DNA from: an uncultured Erythrobacter sp.
Lineage (GTDB): Bacteria; Pseudomonadota; Alphaproteobacteria; Sphingomonadales; Sphingomonadaceae
Direction: 5' to 3'
DNA length: 64,000 nucleotides
Assembly: GCA_947488325.1 (NCBI GenBank)
Contig: CANKYZ010000003.1
Location: 372,001-436,000 of the forward strand
Position 1 is the stretch's first letter; each line of letters starts with the position of its first letter. Of this stretch, positions 1 through 8,724 are shown piece after piece. A program made the translations under genes and the position numbers. The notes under the pieces are model-generated. The model was not told where the DNA came from and did no database searches. It saw only the letters and a program-made list of their open reading frames with translations.

Positions 1-1
1 C

Positions 2-1384
2 AATGTCTTCGTCGCCTCGAACGAGAAAGAGGCACAAACGCAGGCGGGCGACGGCATCACGCTCACCCGCGACAGCGACGTCCTCGACACATGGTTCTCC
101 TCAGCCTTGTGGCCCTTTGCCACGCTAGGTTGGCCGGAAGAAAACCAACCGCTGCTCGACAAGCACTTCCCCAACTCACTGCTGATTTCCGGCTTTGACA
201 TCCTGTTCTTCTGGGATGCGCGGATGATGATGATGGGGCAGTACAATATGGGCACCGCGCCCTGGCCCAAACTCTATTTGCACGGTCTCGTCCGCGCCGC
301 CGACGGCTCCAAAATGTCTAAGTCGAAAGGCAATGTCGTCGATCCGCTTGGCCTGATTGATCAGTTTGGCGCGGACGCGCTGCGCTTCTTTATGGCGGCG
401 ATGGAAAGCCAGGGCCGCGACATCAAAATGGATGAAAAGCGGGTCGAAGGATACCGCAATTTCGCGACCAAGCTTTGGAATGCTACCCGGTTCTGCCAAT
501 CCAACGATATCGGAGCATCAAGCGTGTTGAAGGCTCCGCGCGCGCGCCTCGCGGCAAATCAATGGATCATCGGTGAGGTGCAATCGGTTTGCGAAGAGAT
601 TGAAGCAGCAATGGCCGATCTGCGCTTCGACGCGGCCTCCAATGCGATCTATCAATTCACTTGGAGCAAGTTTTGCGATTGGTATCTTGAGCTGATCAAG
701 CCGGTTTTTAACGGTGAGGCGGACAACCCCGCTGCAATAGAAACCCGCGTGGTTGCCGGTTGGGCGCTCGATCAAATCTTTGTGATGCTGCACCCGTTCA
801 TGCCCTTTATCACCGAAGAATTGTGGCATGCTCAGGCGACGCATAGCGGGGACAAAAGGAAATACGATCTCATCACGGCAAGCTGGCCAAGCCCACGCGC
901 AGAAATCTCCAAAGAGGCAACCGATGCAATTGACTGGGTAATCGACCTCACCACCAATGTTCGCAGTGCCAAGAATGAGCTGGGTATCCCACCCGGCGCC
1001 AAATTAGCGGCGTTCCTGCCTAGTGCCTCTGGCATTGCGGCAAGCACACTTGCACGATCTTCTGCTGCAATCGAACGCCTTGCCCGCCTGACACCGGTGA
1101 CTATTGGCGAAGCCCCCGAAGGCCCTGCCATGCAAGTGACCGCAGGCAGTGACGTATTCATCGTCCCACTAGAAGGGATCATCGATATCGCGGAGGAAAA
1201 GGCGCGTCTCGAAAAGGCGCTGGTCGCATCACAAAAAGAGGCCAAATCGCTCGAAGGAAGGCTGTCCAACGCCAATTTCGTCGAACGCGCTAAGCCCGAA
1301 GCGGTCGAGAAAGCCAAAGCCGACTTCGCGCACCATTCAGCGGAGGTTGGACGGTTAGAAGAAGCGCTAGGGCGGCTCAGTTAA
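2..1384 (+). CDS. valS: Valyl-tRNA synthetase, C-terminal part (5' end outside window)
   Basis: This is the end of a class Ia aminoacyl-tRNA synthetase that charges tRNA-Val in the cytoplasm. The frame is open from base 2, so the start lies upstream. The visible part opens with the ValS-typical stretch [14 protein letters not shown] and then carries the signature GSKMSKSKG, which closes over the adenylate. An anticodon-binding helical domain follows ([21 protein letters not shown]). The last about 70 residues are a Lys/Glu/Ala-rich coiled-coil arm, the usual C-terminal tRNA-binding arm of ValS. The stop TAA is directly followed by the GTG of queE, so the two are probably cotranscribed. Identification is firm; only the N-terminal half is missing. 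Confidence 0.97.
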   Translation, partial: NVFVASNEKEAQTQAGDGITLTRDSDVLDTWFSSALWPFATLGWPEENQPLLDKHFPNSLLISGFDILFFWDARMMMMGQYNMGTAPWPKLYLHGLVRAADGSKMSKSKGNVVDPLGLIDQFGADALRFFMAAMESQGRDIKMDEKRVEGYRNFATKLWNATRFCQSNDIGASSVLKAPRARLAANQWIIGEVQSVCEEIEAAMADLRFDAASNAIYQFTWSKFCDWYLELIKPVFNGEADNPAAIETRVVAGWALDQIFVMLHPFMPFITEELWHAQATHSGDKRKYDLITASWPSPRAEISKEATDAIDWVIDLTTNVRSAKNELGIPPGAKLAAFLPSASGIAASTLARSSAAIERLARLTPVTIGEAPEGPAMQVTAGSDVFIVPLEGIIDIAEEKARLEKALVASQKEAKSLEGRLSNANFVERAKPEAVEKAKADFAHHSAEVGRLEEALGRLS

Positions 1385-2119
1385 GTGTCATTGATCCTCG
1401 CCACAGACGATGCAGGCGGTCCTGAAATCTTCGCCTCTCTACAAGGTGAAGGGCCGAGCATCGGCATGCCGGTCGCCTTTATCCGGCTGTCGCGTTGCAA
1501 CCTTGCCTGCATCTGGTGCGACACGCCCTATACGTGGCATTTCGACGATGATGAGCGCCCGCACCGCGATGGCGTGACCTATGATCGCAAGGCTAATCAA
1601 GTCACGTTAAGCACCGAGGGCGCCGCCGCTAAGATTACGGCGCTTGGTCAGAATCGCCTCGTCATTACGGGCGGGGAACCTTTGCTTCAGGCCAGCGCAC
1701 TGACCGAAATGCTCGAACATTTACCGGACATCAGCGTAGAGATCGAAACCAACGGTACGGTAAAGCCGCCGGCGCGGCTCGACATTCGGGTCGATCAATA
1801 CAATGTCAGCCCCAAATTGGCGCATTCGGGTAATTCCGCAAACCTTGCCCTCATTCCAGAGCGACTCGACGAATACGCAGCCGACCCGCGCGCCTATTTC
1901 AAATTTGTGATTGCCGATTCGCAAGACGTTGATGAAGTTCTGGAGTTAAAGCGACGATATCGTTTTCTGTCCGATAAAACCTTCCTGATGGCCGAAGGAA
2001 CGGATGTTAAAGATTTGAAAGGTAAACAGAAATGGTTGAGCAAACTATGTCTGGATCACGGATTACGCTTTTCAGATAGGTTGCACATTCACCTTTACGG
2101 CGACACGCGCGCCACCTAG
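1385..2119 (+). CDS. queE: 7-carboxy-7-deazaguanine synthase
   Basis: QueE is a radical SAM enzyme that turns 6-carboxytetrahydropterin into 7-carboxy-7-deazaguanine in queuosine precursor synthesis. The protein has 244 residues. The cluster cysteines C38, C42 and C45 (CNLACIWC) form the CxxxCxxC radical SAM motif, and FASLQGEGPSIG at residues 16-27 is the family N-terminus. The SAM-binding TGGEPLLQ motif follows. The start is GTG, immediately after the valS stop (TAAGTG), which suggests translational coupling. The other que genes are not in this window. The TIR-receptor gene begins 22 bases downstream on the same strand. Confidence 0.95.
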   Translation: MSLILATDDAGGPEIFASLQGEGPSIGMPVAFIRLSRCNLACIWCDTPYTWHFDDDERPHRDGVTYDRKANQVTLSTEGAAAKITALGQNRLVITGGEPLLQASALTEMLEHLPDISVEIETNGTVKPPARLDIRVDQYNVSPKLAHSGNSANLALIPERLDEYAADPRAYFKFVIADSQDVDEVLELKRRYRFLSDKTFLMAEGTDVKDLKGKQKWLSKLCLDHGLRFSDRLHIHLYGDTRAT

Positions 2120-2141
2120 TATTCATGTAGGGGCAAGGTTC

Positions 2142-3941
2142 ATGGATATTTTCATCAGTTATTCTCGGGCAGACCGAGAACGTGTCGATTACATCGCCAA
2201 GGCACTCCAGGCCGAAGGCTATGACGTCTGGTGGGATCGCGATATTCGAGCGGGCGAAGAATTCGACCATGTTATCGATAAAGCGATCAAAAGCTCGAGC
2301 GCGATTGTCGTGGTGTGGTCGAACCAGTCAATCAACAGCCGTTGGGTCAAAGAAGAGGCCGAAGACGGCGTCGAAGCCGACACTTTGGTGCCAGTTACGA
2401 TTGATCCGGTCATTATCCCGCGCGGTTTCCGGCGGATTCAGGCTGCTGAATTGCAAGACGGCGGCGACAATCCCACACAAAGTGTGAACTGGCCGGAATT
2501 CCTCGACAGTATTAGGAAAATTGCGGGCGAATCCAAAGCTCTACCCGAAGGTACATCACCCAAGACCCCGGCTGAGCTGCTTCAGGACATAACGTCCTCA
2601 GCAGATGGGCAAGCTACGACCGCTGCTAGCACTACGAGCAACGGGTCAACTCTGCCTGTTTGGAAGCGCTATTGGCCGATGGCCGCTGGCGTTGTCGGTG
2701 TAATCGCGGCTGGATTGCTCGCTTTACAAATGTTCAGCGGCGGGCCCAGCGCTCCTCCACCGCCAGGTGATATGACCCCGGTTGTGCTTGGCATCTATCC
2801 GAATGAGAGTTTCGGCATCGATCAGGCTGACGGCTTACGAGCTGCATTCAGCGATACGCCATCTGTTATGGTCCGCGACCTCGCAGCATCGCTCGACGCG
2901 ATGAAGGGGCGGAATGCACCTGAGCTGATCGAAGGGCTTAAGACAAACCTAGCGCAGCGAAATGTTATCGCCATTGTTGGCCCTTCCATCACCGAATTCA
3001 CGCCCGAAGTGCTGCGCGTGGTAGAAGAAAGCGGGCGTCGTCCGGCGATTGTTCTGACAACCGCATCATCGCGGCGGAACATCGGTTGGGATGAAAGCAC
3101 CCTTCCGATTTTTCGCGTTGGATCAGGAATGGATGAACGCGCGGATCAATTTTCGCGATTGGCGCAAAACACTGTCGCCAGCGGGGTCGAGTTGATCATG
3201 CTGTATGAATCGGTGCCCAATTCTGACGATTTGACCTATGGTGAACTGTTCTTCCAACGCATTACCGAACGCCTGCCCCAATGGCAGGAATGGTCCAATC
3301 AAAACCGTGTCCGCAGCATTTCTTATGTTCGCGGTGAAATCATGGAAAAGGCATCATTGCCGCGGATCCGGCCCATCTTTGACCAAAACAAGATGATCAT
3401 AGTGGTCGGTCTAAGCAGTGATTACCGCGAACTGGTCGAAAACCTTTATCGTGCTGATGATGAACCACGGGCAGCGCTATTGGGCGGTTGGAATTCGAGC
3501 AAAGCAGTTCAGCAGATCAGCCGGGAAATGGACATTCAGCATACTCGTCTATTCGATATGACGGACGTTTATCGCAGCCCCGCTGACACGCGCGGCATGC
3601 CGGATTCGGTGCGTTTTCAAGAAACATTTGGCATTCTGACCCCTGCTCTAAGGCAAGAAGCGGTTGCATATGATTCCGGCCTCGTCATCAAACAGGCTGT
3701 TACCCAAATGGAAGGCGATGTGACTGCCGAAAAGTTGATCGAAATACTGCGCGGCCAGCGCTTTAACGGCGTGACTGGAGAGATCGCCTTTAGCGGCGAT
3801 GGCCCAAATTGGGGCCAGAACAGCGGTCAGGCCGGTGGAATGCGTCCACTCTACAATCTGCACTACAACCCCGCCGCTACGAATTGGCTTGAGATTGAAA
3901 GTTTTGATGCTCTGTTGGCGCGGGAAGTTGCTAGCAATTGA
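2142..3941 (+). CDS. TIR domain - transmembrane - periplasmic-binding-like receptor
   Basis: This 599-residue protein has three parts. Residues 1 to about 130 are a TIR domain opening with DIFISYSRADRE. It keeps the WDRDI loop at 31-35 and the RWVKEE helix at 67-72; E72 sits where the catalytic Glu of NAD-cleaving TIR enzymes such as SARM1 lies. A Ser/Thr-rich linker leads to one membrane helix at about 178-198, preceded by K175 R176, so the N-terminus should be inside. From 212 to the end is a type I periplasmic-binding-fold domain of the Leu/Ile/Val-binding kind (AIVGPSITEF, FNGVTGEIAFSGDG). There is no N-terminal signal peptide. I infer a membrane receptor that senses an extracytoplasmic ligand and signals through TIR. 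It lies 22 bases after queE with AAGG close to its ATG, so it is probably in the valS-queE transcript. The ligand and enzymatic activity are unknown. Confidence 0.85.
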   Translation: MDIFISYSRADRERVDYIAKALQAEGYDVWWDRDIRAGEEFDHVIDKAIKSSSAIVVVWSNQSINSRWVKEEAEDGVEADTLVPVTIDPVIIPRGFRRIQAAELQDGGDNPTQSVNWPEFLDSIRKIAGESKALPEGTSPKTPAELLQDITSSADGQATTAASTTSNGSTLPVWKRYWPMAAGVVGVIAAGLLALQMFSGGPSAPPPPGDMTPVVLGIYPNESFGIDQADGLRAAFSDTPSVMVRDLAASLDAMKGRNAPELIEGLKTNLAQRNVIAIVGPSITEFTPEVLRVVEESGRRPAIVLTTASSRRNIGWDESTLPIFRVGSGMDERADQFSRLAQNTVASGVELIMLYESVPNSDDLTYGELFFQRITERLPQWQEWSNQNRVRSISYVRGEIMEKASLPRIRPIFDQNKMIIVVGLSSDYRELVENLYRADDEPRAALLGGWNSSKAVQQISREMDIQHTRLFDMTDVYRSPADTRGMPDSVRFQETFGILTPALRQEAVAYDSGLVIKQAVTQMEGDVTAEKLIEILRGQRFNGVTGEIAFSGDGPNWGQNSGQAGGMRPLYNLHYNPAATNWLEIESFDALLAREVASN

Positions 3942-3975
3942 GTTAGCGGGACCGGCTTAGGCAGTATTGGCCAAA

Positions 3976-5661
3976 TCAGCCCTGTGAACGCCAGCGCAAC
4001 ACAACGCGTTCAACCAGCTCTTCTTCGCCGCCGCCGCTGTTCCACAGCTCAGCAAAGCTGGGGTCTTCCGATGCAGGACGTTTGTGCTCTTCGAGATTGT
4101 CAAAGCTCACACGGATTGGGATCGCGACGCCTTCTCCGCAAATGATAACCTCTCGGTTGCGTAAGGCGGGGATGGAATCGAGAAATCCGCGCGCGCCCTC
4201 GGGCATGGCAGCCTTCACGAATGCTTGATCACGGTCATTGTTGAGCCGCATAGAAAGGATGGTGCCGCATTGTGAAAGCACACCTTCGGCCAGATCCGAG
4301 GGACGCTGGGTAATCAGGCCCAAAGAAATTCCGTATTTCCGGCCCTCTTTGGCAATCCGGCTGAGAATTTTTGCCACAGAGGAACCGTCTGAGTTTTTCT
4401 CATTCGGAACGTAACGGTGCGCCTCTTCGCAAACGAGCAGGATAGGGCGGGTTTTTTCCTCCCGGCCCCAGATTGCAAAGTCGAACACCAAGCGGCTTAA
4501 CACAGCAACAACCGTTGAAGTGATGTCAGATGGCACGCCCGACACGTCGATGATGGAAATTGGCTTTCCATTGCCCGGCATACGGAACACTTTAGAAATG
4601 AAGTCGGCCATCGTGTCGCCAACCAACATGCCAGAGAACATGAATTGATAGCGTGGATCGTTCTTGATCTCGTCCAGTTTCCCTTTGATCCGCATAAACG
4701 GGGCAGAGGAAGTCGCTTTGTCGAGCTTACCCATCTCGTCCTGCAACCTCGTAGAAAGATCAGACAATAGGTAAGGGATTGGCGAATCGACGGTGATTTT
4801 GCCCATCGTTTCCGCCAGCCGGTTTTTAGAGCGGGCGTGCAACAGACACTTGGCAAGAATATCCATATCGACCTGGCGTTCATTGCCATCGCTGGTCAGC
4901 AGCACTTCGCAATGCTCCTCAAAATTCATCAACCAATAAGGCATTTGCAGATTGGAAACATCCAAGATTTGTCCAGTCTGGCGGAATGCAGCGGAGTATT
5001 CGCCGTGAGGGTCGACCATTACGATGTGGCCTTCAGGTGCGGCCTCGCAAATACGATGCAGGATCAATGCGGCGCTGGTTGATTTACCGGTACCGGTCGA
5101 TCCGAGCAAAGCAAAGTGTTTGCCTAACATCGCGTCGATATACAGGCCGGCACGAATATCTTTGGTCGGGAACACCGTCCCGATTGTTATGTTGGCACGG
5201 CCATCACTTGCATAGATTTGTTCAAGATCTTTGGTGGTCGCAGGATAGATTAGAGCCCCGGGAACCGGATAGCGCGTCACGCCGCGTCTAAATCCATGAA
5301 TCCGACCGGTTAGTTTTTCTTCTGCGCCTTCGCCAAGAAAGTCGATATGCGCAATGATGCCAGCTTCGTTGCGGCGGTCTTTGCGTTGGTCGCGAACGTT
5401 GGCGAGCAACCAGGAATCTCCAATGCGGATTTTGATCTGACTGCCGACCTGCCCTGCCAATGCGATCGAGCGGTCTTCGTCTTCCATACATTCGTTTAGA
5501 CGCTGTAGGTCGAGTGCAATTTGAGAGCCCGCACCCGAAATTTCCAAGACCACGCCGATTGGCTGAGTGGCATTGTTCGACTCCGCTGCACCTGTATTAT
5601 GCGCAGTAGTATCAGCAGAATTGTCCGCCGATGCGAAATTGTGGTTACCCATATCGGTCAT
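3976..5661 (-). CDS. HerA-like ATPase (DUF87 family)
   Basis: This 561-residue protein belongs to the HerA/FtsK-type hexameric ATPases. An Asn/Ala-rich N-terminus is followed by a beta-barrel-like HAS region (about 33-135), then the RecA-type core. Walker A is GSTGTGKST at 187-195, Walker B is ILLVCEEAH at 407-415, and LITQRPSDL at 449-457 is the HerA sensor segment. HerA translocates DNA and normally works with the nuclease NurA in end resection, or with effectors in defence systems. No NurA-like gene is beside it. It runs convergent to the TIR receptor, with 34 bases between the two stops. The start ATG has AGGAACACCGA upstream. Similar stand-alone ATPases are common in sphingomonads, so a housekeeping role is also possible. 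Confidence 0.85.
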   Translation of the reverse strand: MTDMGNHNFASADNSADTTAHNTGAAESNNATQPIGVVLEISGAGSQIALDLQRLNECMEDEDRSIALAGQVGSQIKIRIGDSWLLANVRDQRKDRRNEAGIIAHIDFLGEGAEEKLTGRIHGFRRGVTRYPVPGALIYPATTKDLEQIYASDGRANITIGTVFPTKDIRAGLYIDAMLGKHFALLGSTGTGKSTSAALILHRICEAAPEGHIVMVDPHGEYSAAFRQTGQILDVSNLQMPYWLMNFEEHCEVLLTSDGNERQVDMDILAKCLLHARSKNRLAETMGKITVDSPIPYLLSDLSTRLQDEMGKLDKATSSAPFMRIKGKLDEIKNDPRYQFMFSGMLVGDTMADFISKVFRMPGNGKPISIIDVSGVPSDITSTVVAVLSRLVFDFAIWGREEKTRPILLVCEEAHRYVPNEKNSDGSSVAKILSRIAKEGRKYGISLGLITQRPSDLAEGVLSQCGTILSMRLNNDRDQAFVKAAMPEGARGFLDSIPALRNREVIICGEGVAIPIRVSFDNLEEHKRPASEDPSFAELWNSGGGEEELVERVVLRWRSQG

Positions 5662-5795
5662 TCGGTGTTCCTAAGCCTCTTGGCGATAGCCAACTAATGC
5701 CCCGCCGGATTCTTGTGATCCGGTCGATTTCTCAATCGATGCTTTTGCAGGAACGAGGTTAAGATCGGGTCAACAATTTCAGTTCGGAAGGCCGG

Positions 5796-6560
5796 TCAGG
5801 ACTTGGAGAATAACCTGCCGGTGAGCCAACCCATGCCAACAGATAGGAAGATTGCGCCCAGGCCATAAAAAAGTGACCAGCGCTGCGATGCATACACGAC
5901 AGTGCCTTCAAGTCCGACTTTTACGACCTCAATATCCGCAGTCGCACTGGCCAAGACCCGGCCATCTGCGATGGCAAAAGTTTCGGCGGTGTACTGGCCA
6001 GTCGTCACATTGGAAGGCAGGATAATACGTGCCTGATAAAGCACGCCTTCGCTAATTCTAACTCCGTCAGAATCCTCCTTATAGAGGCCAAGCCGCTCAC
6101 GCGTTTCAACCAATCCATTGGCGAACCGCGTCTGCTCTTCAGGTTCGATCTGACCGGTAGGGCTGAGCTGAATGAACTCTGTTCCGAGTTCGTAAATTGC
6201 CGCCGTACGCGGGTCTACAATATCCTCAATTGGACGCGATGCAGCAACCGCAAAAAACGACGGCGCGGATTGAAAATCGCTGGAACCAGAATTCATCCAA
6301 ATGCCAACAATACGTTCTTTTTCACGCAATCTAATTCGTTCCGCAGGGCCTTTCAGAACAACAACGATATCATATTCTGTGCGGCCTGCTGGCCCGGCTG
6401 GGTTAATTACCGCTCCGTAAAGCAGCAGGTTTGCACCTGTGAAACCCTGACGAACCTCAATCCGTGACTGGCTGACTTCTGGCACCAATAAAGGTTCTCT
6501 CTGCCCCATGAGGAACGGGGCGAGCATTAGCAGAGCGATCAAGGTCCACGAACGCTTCAC
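5796..6560 (-). CDS. TIGR02186-family membrane protein
   Basis: This 254-residue protein matches the uncharacterised family found beside TauE/SafE exporters in alphaproteobacteria. It has an N-terminal signal peptide (RSWTLIALLMLAPFLMG), an extracytoplasmic beta-rich body (IEVRQGFTGANLLLYGAV, YDIVVVLKGP) and one C-terminal membrane helix (about 228-248) ending in a short basic tail. It should be anchored in the inner membrane with its bulk in the periplasm. The start is GTG and overlaps the TauE stop by GTGA, so the two are translated together. By association it may assist anion or sulfur-compound export. No catalytic motif was recognised. Confidence 0.8.
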   Translation of the reverse strand: MKRSWTLIALLMLAPFLMGQREPLLVPEVSQSRIEVRQGFTGANLLLYGAVINPAGPAGRTEYDIVVVLKGPAERIRLREKERIVGIWMNSGSSDFQSAPSFFAVAASRPIEDIVDPRTAAIYELGTEFIQLSPTGQIEPEEQTRFANGLVETRERLGLYKEDSDGVRISEGVLYQARIILPSNVTTGQYTAETFAIADGRVLASATADIEVVKVGLEGTVVYASQRWSLFYGLGAIFLSVGMGWLTGRLFSKS

Positions 6561-7471
6561 AACGGACTGACTGTATAAATCTCATCAGGCTGTACGCCGA
6601 GCCCATAGAGCATCCGCAGCGCAACCAGGAGTACGATCCCGGCAAGTACGAGCCGCAGCACCTCAGGCCGCGCCTTCATCGCAATTTGCGTACCAAATTG
6701 AGCGCCCAGAACAGAACCAAGCAACAATAGACCCGCAAGCACGATGTCGACTGACTTTGTCGTCAGTGCATGCGTCATGGTTGTCACCATCGTCACGAAT
6801 AGGATTTGAAAAAGCGAAGTGCCCACCACTACATTGCCGCTCATCCCCAAAATGTAGAGCATAGCCGGTACAAGAATGAAGCCCCCGCCAACCCCCATCA
6901 GCATCGTCAGAATCCCAACAAGGACACCTAAGATTAGCGGTGCAATGGGTGAAATATAAAGACCCGAACGATAGAAACGCAATCGGTAAGGTAAGCCAGC
7001 GACCAGGGGGTGATGGCGTCGCTTGCGTGGGCTTGCATCACCCTTTTTACGGTTCGGCAACAGGGAATCGAATGCTTCGCGCATCATCAAAGATCCGATT
7101 GCACCGAGGAGAACTACGTAAAGAAAACTGATCACAACATCGATCTGTCCCCATGCTTGAAGCAATCGGAACAGGCCGGCGCCAATCAGCGCGCCAACCA
7201 CTCCGCCGCCAACCATGACCATCCCCATCCGATAATCGACGCCATTGCGTTGACCATGTGCGATAACACCGGAAACGCTTGCGCCAGTTACCTGTGTCGC
7301 AGCAGATGCCGCAGCGACTGTTGGTGGGATCCCATAGAAGATCAAAAGCGGCGTCGTCAGGAAACCGCCGCCCACTCCGAAAAGGCCGGACAAGATGCCG
7401 GTAAGCCCGCCCAAAAGAACAATGAACAGACCGTTCACTGACAGATTCGCAATGGGCAGATAAACATCCAT
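6557..7471 (-). CDS. Sulfite exporter TauE/SafE family permease
   Basis: An inner-membrane permease of about 304 residues with two homologous halves, each holding the family's glycine motif: GLFGVGGGFLTTPLL near the N-terminus and MGVGGGFILVPAM in the second half. Around eight membrane segments can be read. The family moves sulfite, sulfoacetate or related organosulfur anions out of the cell. I place the start at the ATG giving MDVYLPIANL; an upstream ATG would add nine residues with three cysteines (MCCCGSRTG), which looks unnatural. The downstream partner of the TIGR02186 family overlaps it by four bases. The substrate is not determined by the sequence. Confidence 0.88.
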   Translation of the reverse strand: MDVYLPIANLSVNGLFIVLLGGLTGILSGLFGVGGGFLTTPLLIFYGIPPTVAAASAATQVTGASVSGVIAHGQRNGVDYRMGMVMVGGGVVGALIGAGLFRLLQAWGQIDVVISFLYVVLLGAIGSLMMREAFDSLLPNRKKGDASPRKRRHHPLVAGLPYRLRFYRSGLYISPIAPLILGVLVGILTMLMGVGGGFILVPAMLYILGMSGNVVVGTSLFQILFVTMVTTMTHALTTKSVDIVLAGLLLLGSVLGAQFGTQIAMKARPEVLRLVLAGIVLLVALRMLYGLGVQPDEIYTVSPL

Positions 7472-7539
7472 ACCAGTCCGACTACCGCAGCAGCACAAAA
7501 GTGGGAAGGTGAAGTGTGGCCCCGATCCCCGAATGCGCG

Positions 7540-8724
7540 CTAAAACCGTGTCGAAAGTGTCGCAGCAAAACCCGAATTCGGGGCTGCATCACCTGCAACC
7601 CGTTCTCGCCAGTCTACCGATATGCGCGCTGGTATATCTCCGACTGTCATATCAACACGCAGGATAGGTCCGACATCAAGCCTGCTCGCATCTCTTTGTG
7701 CCCCGCCCCACGCACCGCCGCCAAGGCTGAAGCGCACTGGTTGATTTCTCGGACCTTCAAAGCTCACGACTTCGCGCGAAATTGCAGCTTGCCCGTCGAC
7801 AAAGGCAGTATCTGCATTCCCGCCTACAAAACCCGCACCAGCATAAGCTTCGACTCGCAAATCAAGGGGCAAACTCACGGCTGGCAATTCTGTCACCCCA
7901 TAAGCAGCAGGGCGAAGTTCCGTCCCAAACGTATTTTCTGTCACACGGAGTTCAGCAGCTAGCCGCACGGGAATTGCACCGAGAGGGCGTGCAGATACCC
8001 CGCTAGCAATTTCGGTTTCTCCATCAGGCACGAATGCACGGTAGGCGCGAACATAGGCACGTGGATCGTACTTCGATCCAGGCAAGGCACGAAATTGCAA
8101 GTTTGCACCAACCTGGCTCGCTCCATAAACTGGCACGCGCCCTTGCGAAATGGATGCTGATCCAGAGCCCGCACGGTAAAATGCAAAGGCGTCAAGTGAC
8201 CAACGATCAGCTCCATTACCCAGAGCCATGATTGGCGGCGCCACCCGATTAACCGCGGTGGAATTTGCAATTTGATTGGCTACGGCGCCGTCCACTTGCC
8301 GCCCCATCCGTGATGCTTCAATTATTCCCCCAGCACTTTGCGACCAATCCACTTGAAATGCGGCAGCCATCAGAAAGCTATGTCCGGCGGCGATTACTGG
8401 GCTGGCTCCGAGCGTGTGAACATCAACCGATGAATCCGGACGACTTACTAGTGGCAACGCTGCGCGACCTCGCGAATTGCCCTCCAAAATGTGTTCAAGT
8501 GATGGCGGTACAAGACTCTCATCAAGCTCCAACTCGGAGCCTGAGCGCTCTTCATGACCGTCCGGGCCCTGAGCGAACAACAATTCGGCGACGGGCAGAT
8601 CAAATCCTTCAATAGGAAAGGGACTTTCCCAAAGCATCGCTCTGCCCGAGACCCAAACGCCGGCCAACAAAGCCAACATGGCTAGCGGCCCGCCTCGCCT
8701 GCGTGATACAGAATGCTGTGTCAC
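7540..8724 (-). CDS. Probable outer-membrane beta-barrel protein, NfrA C-terminal-like
   Basis: This is a 394-residue secreted protein with an N-terminal hydrophobic segment (LAMLALLAGVWVSGRAML). Its second half is rich in alternating beta strands and ends in ...ATLSTRF, a C-terminal Phe typical of outer-membrane barrels. Phrases such as SARPLGAIPVRLAAELRV, FVDGQAAISREV and SRLDVGPILRV recall the C-terminal domain of phage N4 adsorption protein A (NfrA), which pairs with the glycosyltransferase NfrB. It lacks the long TPR region of NfrA. The start is GTG and overlaps the upstream glycosyltransferase stop by GTGA. I infer an export or anchoring partner for a surface glycan. The family assignment is by eye and moderate. 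Confidence 0.6.
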   Translation of the reverse strand: MTQHSVSRRRGGPLAMLALLAGVWVSGRAMLWESPFPIEGFDLPVAELLFAQGPDGHEERSGSELELDESLVPPSLEHILEGNSRGRAALPLVSRPDSSVDVHTLGASPVIAAGHSFLMAAAFQVDWSQSAGGIIEASRMGRQVDGAVANQIANSTAVNRVAPPIMALGNGADRWSLDAFAFYRAGSGSASISQGRVPVYGASQVGANLQFRALPGSKYDPRAYVRAYRAFVPDGETEIASGVSARPLGAIPVRLAAELRVTENTFGTELRPAAYGVTELPAVSLPLDLRVEAYAGAGFVGGNADTAFVDGQAAISREVVSFEGPRNQPVRFSLGGGAWGGAQRDASRLDVGPILRVDMTVGDIPARISVDWRERVAGDAAPNSGFAATLSTRF

